DNA of 10,203 nucleotides from CAVAWX01 sp963592385 (GTDB taxonomy: Bacteria; Actinomycetota; Coriobacteriia; Coriobacteriales; QAMH01). Shown here piece by piece: positions 5,584-10,203 of this stretch. Each line of letters begins with the position of its first letter. The first letter of the stretch is position 1. Location: positions 1-10,203 of the forward strand of contig CAVAWX010000064.1 in NCBI GenBank assembly GCA_963592385.1. Reading direction: 5' to 3'. The position numbers were made by a program, and so were the translations under genes. The notes beneath the pieces are model-generated. The model made no database searches. It saw only the letters and a program-made list of their open reading frames with translations, and was not told the origin of the DNA.

Positions 5584-8055
5584 TTACACGAGCTTGGCCA
5601 TGCGCGCGGAGTGCCAGGCGTCGAGCTTGGCATACGCCAGATGGAAGGCCACGGCGGCACAGGCGGCCACCGCGCCTGCCAGCACGAGCATCTCGGGGGT
5701 GAAGGCCGCGATGACGAAGAGCTTCGGGAAGAAGAGCACGCCCGCGGCCAGGCCGGCCACGATGAAGACAAGCAGCGCGGCGCGTATCGGGGTGAAGGGC
5801 ACGGACAGCCGAAACACGAGGTTCAACCCCACCCACGAGGTGGTCAGCACGCACAGCGTCGAGACCTGCGCGTAGTCCAGGCCGAGGGCGGCATATCCCA
5901 CCCAGTTCACCACGATGATGGAGACGACCGCCACCGCCGCGCCCGGGATGGAGCGCACGATGATGTTTTCGAGAAAATGCCCCTTCACCCGCTCGTGGTT
6001 GGGCTCGAGCGCGAGCACGAAGGACGGGATGCCGATGGTGAACGACGAGATGAGCGTCATCTGGATGGGCTGGAAGGGATACTGCCAGGGCACGACCACG
6101 AACAGCACCGCCGCCACGATGGACAGCAGCGTCTTCACGAGAAACAGCGACGCCGAGCGCTGCAGGTTGTTGATGGAGCGGCGGCCCTCGGCCACGACCT
6201 TGGGCATGCTCGCGAAGTCGTTGTCCACGAGCACGAGGTGCGCGACGTTTCTGGCCGCATCGCTGCCTGCCGCCATCGCCACGCCGCAGTCGGCGGCCTT
6301 CAGGGCCAGGGTGTCGTTCACGCCGTCGCCGGTCATGGCCACGGTGTGGCCGCGCTTTTGCAGCGCCCGCACGAAGGCCTTCTTCTGCTCGGGCTTCACG
6401 CGGCCGAACACGCCCGCGTGCGCAAGCGCCGCCTCGAGCTCTGCGTCCGTGGCCAGCGTGGTCGCGTCCACGAAGTGCTCGGCGTGCTCGATGCCGACCT
6501 TCGAGGCGATGCCGGAGACGGTGCGCGGGTCGTCGCCGGAGATGACGATGCAGCGCACGCCCTGCTCCTTGAAGTACGCGATGGTCTCGGCGGCCGTCGC
6601 GCGTATCTGGTCGCGTATGCCGATGAAGGCAAGCGGCTCGGGCGTGCCCAGCATGCGGCCCTCGGCGTCGAAGCCCTCCACGCGCGCGAGCAGCAGCACC
6701 CGCGCGTCGGCGGCCAGCTCTTCGGCCTGGTCGCGCACCGCCGCATACCCCGCGCCCAGCACGAACTGCGCCGCGCCCATGACGTAGGACCGGCCGTCGG
6801 CCAGCACCGCGCCCGACCACTTCGTCTCCGAGGAAAAGGGGATGGATGCCGCGACGTCCGGCGCCGCGACGGGCAGCCCGGCCGCGGCGGCACTCGCGCC
6901 CGCAGCGTCGGCACCCCCTTCACCCTGCGCACCCTTCTTGTGGCGCCAACGGTGCCGGCCGCGCCCCTTCGCGCCTTTGCCTTCACCCGCCTCGAAATAC
7001 GCCCGCACGGCCTGCGCCGTCTCGTTGGGGTTGTCGTCGGCGGCGGCGATGGCATGAAACGCCCCGCAGGCTTCCTCGAAGGAGCCCTCGGTCCCGCGCA
7101 CCGCCTCGCACTCGAAGACCTCCATGTCGCCGGTGGTGATGGTGCCCGTCTTGTCCAGGCACAGCACGTCGACGCGCGCGAGCGTCTCGATGCAGTAGAG
7201 CTGCTGCACGAGCACCTTGCTCTGCGCCAGGCGCACGACGGCCACGGCCAGCACCGTGGACGTGAGCAAGATCAGGCCCTCGGGGATCATCCCCACGAGC
7301 GCCGAGACCGTCGAGAGTATGGCGCTGTTCATCTCGGTGTGCGCGAGGAAGTACTCGCGGGAAAACAGCAGCGCCCCGATGGGGAACATGATGCAGCTGA
7401 CGGTCTTGATGATGCGGTTTAGGCTGCGCATGATCTCGGAGTTCACGGCCTTGTGCTCCTTGGCCTCGGCCGAGATCTTGGCCGCGTAGTTTTCCGCGCC
7501 CACGTGCACGACACGCGCGTAGACCTTGCCCGCGTTCACGAACGAGCCGCTGAGCAGCTCGTCGCCTGCGCGTTTCTTCACCAGCTTGCTCTCGCCGGTC
7601 AGCAGGCTCTCGTTGGCGTCGCACGCGCCGTCCACCACCTCGCAGTCGGCAGGCACCTGGTCGCCGCGGCCGAGCACGATCACGTCGCCGCGCACCAGCT
7701 CGTCGAGCGCCAGGCGCGTCTCGGTGCCGTCGCGCAGGGCCGTGGCGTGGCTGCCGGCCACGATGGAGAGGCGGTCGGTGACGCGCTTGGAGCGGATCTC
7801 CTGCACGATGCCGATGACCGTGTTGCACACGATCACGATCATGAAGAGCATGTTTTTGAACGAGCCGGTGAACAAGACGAAGATCGCCAGCACGAGGTTC
7901 ACCGCGTTGAACAGCGTGCACACGTTCTCGCGCACGATGTCGGCGACGCTGCGGGTCTTCACGCCGGCGTCGACGTTGGCGTGCCCGGCCGCCGCAAGAC
8001 GCGCCGCCTCGGCACTCGTCAACCCGCGCACGGTACAACCAGCGCTTTCAGCCAT
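5584..8055 (-). CDS. CtpE-like P-type cation-transporting ATPase
   Basis: An 823-residue membrane pump that uses ATP to move a cation. P-type landmarks: actuator TGES (153-156), PEGL in M4 (258-261), phosphorylation site DKTGT with D301, nucleotide-domain SSETKWSG (408-415) and YVMGAAQFVL (424-433), hinge TGDGVND (575-581). Transmembrane segments are near 45-90, 215-290 and six in the last 200 residues. PEGL instead of a CPx motif, and TIGIPSFVLALEPN in M6, place it with the CtpE-like group. Mycobacterial CtpE is linked to calcium; the ion here is not determinable. An Arg/His/Lys- then Ala-rich insertion (about 356-400) sits in the nucleotide-binding domain. I chose ATG at 8055 because AGAAGGG lies 9 nt upstream; ATG at 8091 would add 12 residues but has no ribosome binding site. 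It sits 154 bp after gdhA with no clear terminator between, so co-transcription is possible. Confidence 0.92.
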   Translation of the reverse strand: MAESAGCTVRGLTSAEAARLAAAGHANVDAGVKTRSVADIVRENVCTLFNAVNLVLAIFVLFTGSFKNMLFMIVIVCNTVIGIVQEIRSKRVTDRLSIVAGSHATALRDGTETRLALDELVRGDVIVLGRGDQVPADCEVVDGACDANESLLTGESKLVKKRAGDELLSGSFVNAGKVYARVVHVGAENYAAKISAEAKEHKAVNSEIMRSLNRIIKTVSCIMFPIGALLFSREYFLAHTEMNSAILSTVSALVGMIPEGLILLTSTVLAVAVVRLAQSKVLVQQLYCIETLARVDVLCLDKTGTITTGDMEVFECEAVRGTEGSFEEACGAFHAIAAADDNPNETAQAVRAYFEAGEGKGAKGRGRHRWRHKKGAQGEGGADAAGASAAAAGLPVAAPDVAASIPFSSETKWSGAVLADGRSYVMGAAQFVLGAGYAAVRDQAEELAADARVLLLARVEGFDAEGRMLGTPEPLAFIGIRDQIRATAAETIAYFKEQGVRCIVISGDDPRTVSGIASKVGIEHAEHFVDATTLATDAELEAALAHAGVFGRVKPEQKKAFVRALQKRGHTVAMTGDGVNDTLALKAADCGVAMAAGSDAARNVAHLVLVDNDFASMPKVVAEGRRSINNLQRSASLFLVKTLLSIVAAVLFVVVPWQYPFQPIQMTLISSFTIGIPSFVLALEPNHERVKGHFLENIIVRSIPGAAVAVVSIIVVNWVGYAALGLDYAQVSTLCVLTTSWVGLNLVFRLSVPFTPIRAALLVFIVAGLAAGVLFFPKLFVIAAFTPEMLVLAGAVAACAAVAFHLAYAKLDAWHSARMAKLV

Positions 8056-8064
8056 TCCCACTTT

Positions 8065-8071
8065 CCCTTCT
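8065..8071 (-). promoter_or_regulatory. ribosome binding site deciding the ATPase start
   Basis: Minus-strand AGAAGGG lies 9 nt before ATG 8055 and would fall inside the coding region if ATG 8091 were used. The upstream ATG has no purine-rich site at normal spacing. A TAGGAT (8090-8095) with no good -35 could serve as a weak -10, starting a short leader that excludes ATG 8091. Confidence 0.6.
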
Positions 8072-8209
8072 CCGCCAAACGCGCCCCCCATCCTAGCGCA
8101 TGGATGGAAGGCGCGTCTGCCAATCTGCCGAAAGGAAAAGTTCTACACGAGCCGCCTCGCACGGCGCCTCGCGCACGTCAGCCAAGCCGGCACAAGCGAC
8201 CGCGGCCTT

Positions 8210-9541
8210 CTACACGAGGCCCTCGGCCAGCATCGCGTCGGCCACTTTCAAAAAGCCGGCGATGTTGGCGCCGGCCACGTAGTCGCCCGCGCGCCCGTAC
8301 TCCGCCGCCGCGTCGTCGATCGCGTGGAAAATGCCCTGCATGATGCCCTCGAGCCGCGCGTCCACCTCCTCGAAGGTCCACGACAGGCGCTCGGAGTTCT
8401 GGCTCATCTCCAGCGCGCTCGTGGCCACGCCGCCGGCATTGGCCGCCTTGCCCGGGAACAGCGCCACCCCGCCCTCTTGCAGGCAGCGCACCGCCTCGGC
8501 GGTCGTGGGCATGTTCGCGCCCTCGCCCAGCACCTTGCAGCCGCCGCGCAGCAGCGCCTTCGCGTCGGCGAGCCCCAGCTCGTTTTGGGTCGCGCACGGC
8601 AGCGCGATGTCGCAGGCCACGTCCCACACGCCGCGCCCCTCGTGGTACTCGGCGCCGTCGCGGCGGGCGGCGTACTCGGAGATGCGCCCGCGCTCCACTT
8701 CCTTTATCTCCTTCACCAGCGCCACGTCTATGCCGGCCGCGTCGTAGACCCAGCCGCTCGAATCGCTCAGCGTGACGACCTTCGCGCCCAGCGCCTGCGC
8801 CTTCTCGCACGCGTAGATGGCGACGTTGCCCGCGCCCGAGATGCACACCGTCTTGCCCTCGAAGGCCTCGCCCGCGCCCTTCAGGTACTCCTGCACCAGG
8901 TAGACCAGGCCATACCCCGTGGCCTCGGTGCGCGCGAGCGACCCGCCGAAGCTGATGCCCTTGCCCGTCAGGACGCCCTCGTAGCGGTTCACTAGGCGCT
9001 TGTACTGGCCGAACATGTAGCCCACCTCGCGCGCGCCCGTGCCGATGTCGCCGGCGGGCACGTCGGTGTCCGGCCCGATGTGCCGAAACAGCTCCGTCAT
9101 GAACGACTGGCAAAAGCGCATGACCTCCATGTCGGACTTGCCCTTCGGGTCGAAGTCCGCGCCGCCCTTGCCGCCGCCGATGGGCAGGGTGGTCAGGGCG
9201 TTTTTGAAGATCTGCTCGAAGCCCAGGAACTTCACGATGGACAAGTTCACGCTCGGATGCAGGCGCAGGCCGCCCTTGTAGGGCCCGATGGCGCTGTTGA
9301 ACTGCACGCGGTAGCCGCGGTTCACGTGCACGCGGCCGGCGTCGTCTGCCCACGGCACGCGAAACTGCACGATGCGCTCCGGCTCGACGATGCGCTCGAG
9401 CAGGGCCGCGTCGGCGTAGCGCGCGTCGGCCTCCACGACCGGACGCAGGCTTTCGAGCACTTCGGTCGTGGCCTGGATGAACTCGGGCTGGTGCGGGTCC
9501 TTGGCCTTCACCCGTTCGAGCACGTTGTCCACATACGACAT
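8210..9541 (-). CDS. gdhA: glutamate dehydrogenase, hexameric NADP-type
   Basis: Reversible reductive amination of 2-oxoglutarate with ammonium to glutamate, in the cytoplasm. At 443 residues it has the usual length of hexameric class I GDH. Substrate-site lysines appear in GPYKGG (K89) and PIGGGKGGADFDPKG (K125), and the catalytic aspartate in PAGDIGTG (D165). The Rossmann motif SGAGNVA (235-241) is followed by LSDSSG (258-263). A Ser rather than an acidic residue at the end of the second strand suits NADP(H), as in enterobacterial GdhA. SQNSERLSWTFEEVD near the C-terminus is a family signature. The start ATG has GGGAGGT 6 nt upstream, the strongest ribosome binding site in the window. A promoter at 9696-9724 with an overlapping candidate operator implies nitrogen-responsive control. 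It is the likely main ammonium entry reaction alongside glnN. Confidence 0.96.
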   Translation of the reverse strand: MSYVDNVLERVKAKDPHQPEFIQATTEVLESLRPVVEADARYADAALLERIVEPERIVQFRVPWADDAGRVHVNRGYRVQFNSAIGPYKGGLRLHPSVNLSIVKFLGFEQIFKNALTTLPIGGGKGGADFDPKGKSDMEVMRFCQSFMTELFRHIGPDTDVPAGDIGTGAREVGYMFGQYKRLVNRYEGVLTGKGISFGGSLARTEATGYGLVYLVQEYLKGAGEAFEGKTVCISGAGNVAIYACEKAQALGAKVVTLSDSSGWVYDAAGIDVALVKEIKEVERGRISEYAARRDGAEYHEGRGVWDVACDIALPCATQNELGLADAKALLRGGCKVLGEGANMPTTAEAVRCLQEGGVALFPGKAANAGGVATSALEMSQNSERLSWTFEEVDARLEGIMQGIFHAIDDAAAEYGRAGDYVAGANIAGFLKVADAMLAEGLV

Positions 9542-9695
9542 CTTCTACCTCCCCCTTTGCGTGGTGAAGAGGGACGCCGCCGTGCGCGCACGAACGCACG
9601 ACGAGCCGCACGCGCACGCAGCGGGCCGAGCAGGACCGGTTGCGGCGAGCGCGACCCTGCGCGCACAGCCGCAGGTGACGCACCTCGTTTGCCGC

Positions 9696-9724
9696 AGTAT
9701 AGAGGACGCGCAACACATTTGAAA
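9696..9724 (-). promoter_or_regulatory. gdhA promoter
   Basis: Minus-strand TATACT (9696-9701) is a near-consensus -10 in an AT-rich pocket, with TTTCAA (9719-9724) 17 bp upstream as a weak -35. Initiation near 9689 gives a leader of about 148 nt. That leader is GC-rich, and I see no recognised riboswitch or convincing leader peptide in it. Confidence 0.6.
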
Positions 9725-9747
9725 CAGAATCGACACACGGTCGAAAC
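9710..9747 (+). promoter_or_regulatory. candidate GlnR-like operator overlapping the gdhA promoter
   Basis: On the plus strand four 5-mers are separated by exactly 6 nt each: GCAAC (9710-9714), GAAAC (9721-9725), GACAC (9732-9736), GAAAC (9743-9747). Actinobacterial GlnR (OmpR type) binds GTnAC-n6-GAAAC-n6-GTnAC-n6-GAAAC. Both b-boxes match perfectly here and both a-boxes match 4 of 5. The array covers the -35 and part of the -35/-10 spacer, so a bound regulator would block RNA polymerase. Streptomyces GlnR is known to repress gdhA. No glnR gene is in the window. Confidence 0.45.
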
Positions 9748-9807
9748 ATTCGGCCAAGCGCCCAGAGGCAAAACGGCATGTACAGCGGCAGGTGCTTCCC
9801 TTCTCCC

Positions 9808-9990
9808 CTACGGGGCCAGCGTCGCCAGGGGCACGACGAAAACGCCGTCTTCGCGGCGATAGGCCGTCGCGGCGCCCGTGAGCACCGCAAGAAACGACGG
9901 CGCCCCCTCGCGGTCCTGGTCGATTCTGCGCGCGAGCTTCCTGAGGTGGGCAGACGCCTCGTCCAGTTGGCGGCCCGCAAGCGCAGGCAA
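9808..9990 (-). pseudogene. C-terminal remnant of a DUF4143-type ATPase
   Basis: A 60-codon open frame ends in TAG at 9808. Its sequence, GRQLDEASAHLRKLARRID followed by APSFLAVLTG and AYRREDGVFVVPL, resembles the last ~55 residues of large ATP-binding proteins that end PxFLxVLTG..AYRREDGVxVVPIGCL. The ATPase domain is missing: an in-frame TAA lies two codons upstream of the TTG that opens the frame, and similarity stops there. I read it as the 3' stub of a gene truncated by insertion or deletion rather than a small gene. It differs in type from the fragment at 1-336. Family assignment is from memory of the tail motif. Confidence 0.5.
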
Positions 9991-10060
9991 AGCTTATTGC
10001 GTTTCACCCCGTCTATCTCCTCGACAACCCATCGTTAAATGCCCTGGCAGCACAACGTAA

Positions 10061-10182
10061 TTCCGGGAGTTGGACCGTTTCATTTCCGGGGTTGGACCGT
10101 TTCATTTCCTGGAGTTGGACCGCTTCAGTTCCGGGAGTTGGACCGCTTCAGTTCCGGGAGTTGGACCGCTTCAGTTCCGGGA
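10061..10182. repeat. 23-bp tandem repeat, five copies, probable IS21-type end
   Basis: Units based on TTCCGGGAGTTGGACCGCTTCA plus one base begin at 10061, 10084, 10106, 10129 and 10152 (one copy is 22 bp). A partial sixth copy runs 10175-10182, after which the sequence diverges. The two left copies carry CCGTTTCAT and the three right copies CCGCTTCAG. Arrays of GGACC/GGTCC-containing direct repeats are typical of the ends of IS21-family elements, where the transposase binds. No transposase is visible, so the element would continue past the window edge. The stretch 9991-10060 holds nothing I can name and may contain the element's tip. Confidence 0.6.
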
Positions 10183-10203
10183 ACGGACTGACAACTAGGC
10201 AGC

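Noticed and set aside
5611..7422. 603-codon plus-strand frame opposite the P-type ATPase
   Set aside because: Its composition is that of a GC-rich shadow, with no domain pattern, and the ATPase on the other strand is intact.
8091..8091. Upstream ATG as start of the P-type ATPase
   Set aside because: It has no Shine-Dalgarno, adds 12 low-complexity residues, and the DNA there contains a good ribosome binding site for ATG 8055.
8141..8218. Repeated TTCTACACGAG at 8141-8151 and 8208-8218, with a near copy at 5582-5592
   Set aside because: Two of the three are the Leu/Leu-Val-stop ends of gdhA and the ATPase. The third is in the spacer and too short to exclude chance or a tiny duplication.
8178..10007. 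Minus-strand 609-codon frame starting with a GTG after AGGAG and reading MKRNK
   Set aside because: The start signal is tempting, but the frame runs through the ATPase remnant, the gdhA promoter and gdhA in the wrong phase and is Arg-rich throughout.
9778..10038. 86-codon plus-strand frame at the right edge
   Set aside because: It is antisense to the ATPase remnant, lacks a ribosome binding site and shows no protein-like pattern.
10061..10182. CRISPR array
   Set aside because: The 23-bp units abut directly with no variable spacers, so they are plain tandem repeats.

Overview
The window is GC-rich (roughly two thirds G+C), with long open shadow frames opposite the real genes. Its gene families (type III glutamine synthetase, hexameric NADP-type glutamate dehydrogenase, a CtpE-like P-type ATPase, a bacterial acyl-ACP thioesterase, DUF4143-type ATPases) fit a high-GC anaerobic gut actinobacterium, most likely a member of the Coriobacteriia. 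That placement is inference from gene content and composition. No rRNA, tRNA or marker gene is present to confirm it.

Layout, left to right. 1-336 (+) is the 3' end of a DUF4143-type ATPase gene cut by the window edge. 434-2026 (-) encodes a secreted coiled-coil protein with a lysozyme-like C-terminal domain, with its own promoter. 2027-2308 is a dense regulatory spacer. It holds that promoter, an 8-codon ORF with a Shine-Dalgarno, a probable ~83-nt minus-strand small RNA with promoter and intrinsic terminator, and a second promoter facing the other way that shares the same -10 bases and would drive 2309-3028 (+), an acyl-ACP thioesterase. A bidirectional terminator near 3200 separates the thioesterase from the convergent minus-strand block.

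The minus-strand block runs gdhA (9541-8210), a P-type cation ATPase (8055-5584) and glnN (5321-3237). gdhA and glnN are the two ammonia-assimilating enzymes: GDH makes glutamate from 2-oxoglutarate and ammonium, and GS III makes glutamine from glutamate and ammonium. No GOGAT, PII or ammonium transporter is in the window. The gdhA promoter overlaps four 5-mers on a strict 11-bp pitch, close to the actinobacterial GlnR operator pattern. A weaker three-box version lies upstream of glnN. The placement would suit repression of gdhA and activation of glnN under nitrogen limitation; this is a hypothesis.

The right edge looks like accessory DNA. There is a 60-codon C-terminal remnant of another ATPase (9808-9990, -), followed by five tandem 23-bp repeats (10061-10182) resembling the repeated ends of IS21-family elements. 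The element itself, if present, lies mostly outside the window. The strongest leads are the small-RNA locus with its shared symmetric -10 (2161-2301) and the candidate nitrogen operators at gdhA and glnN.
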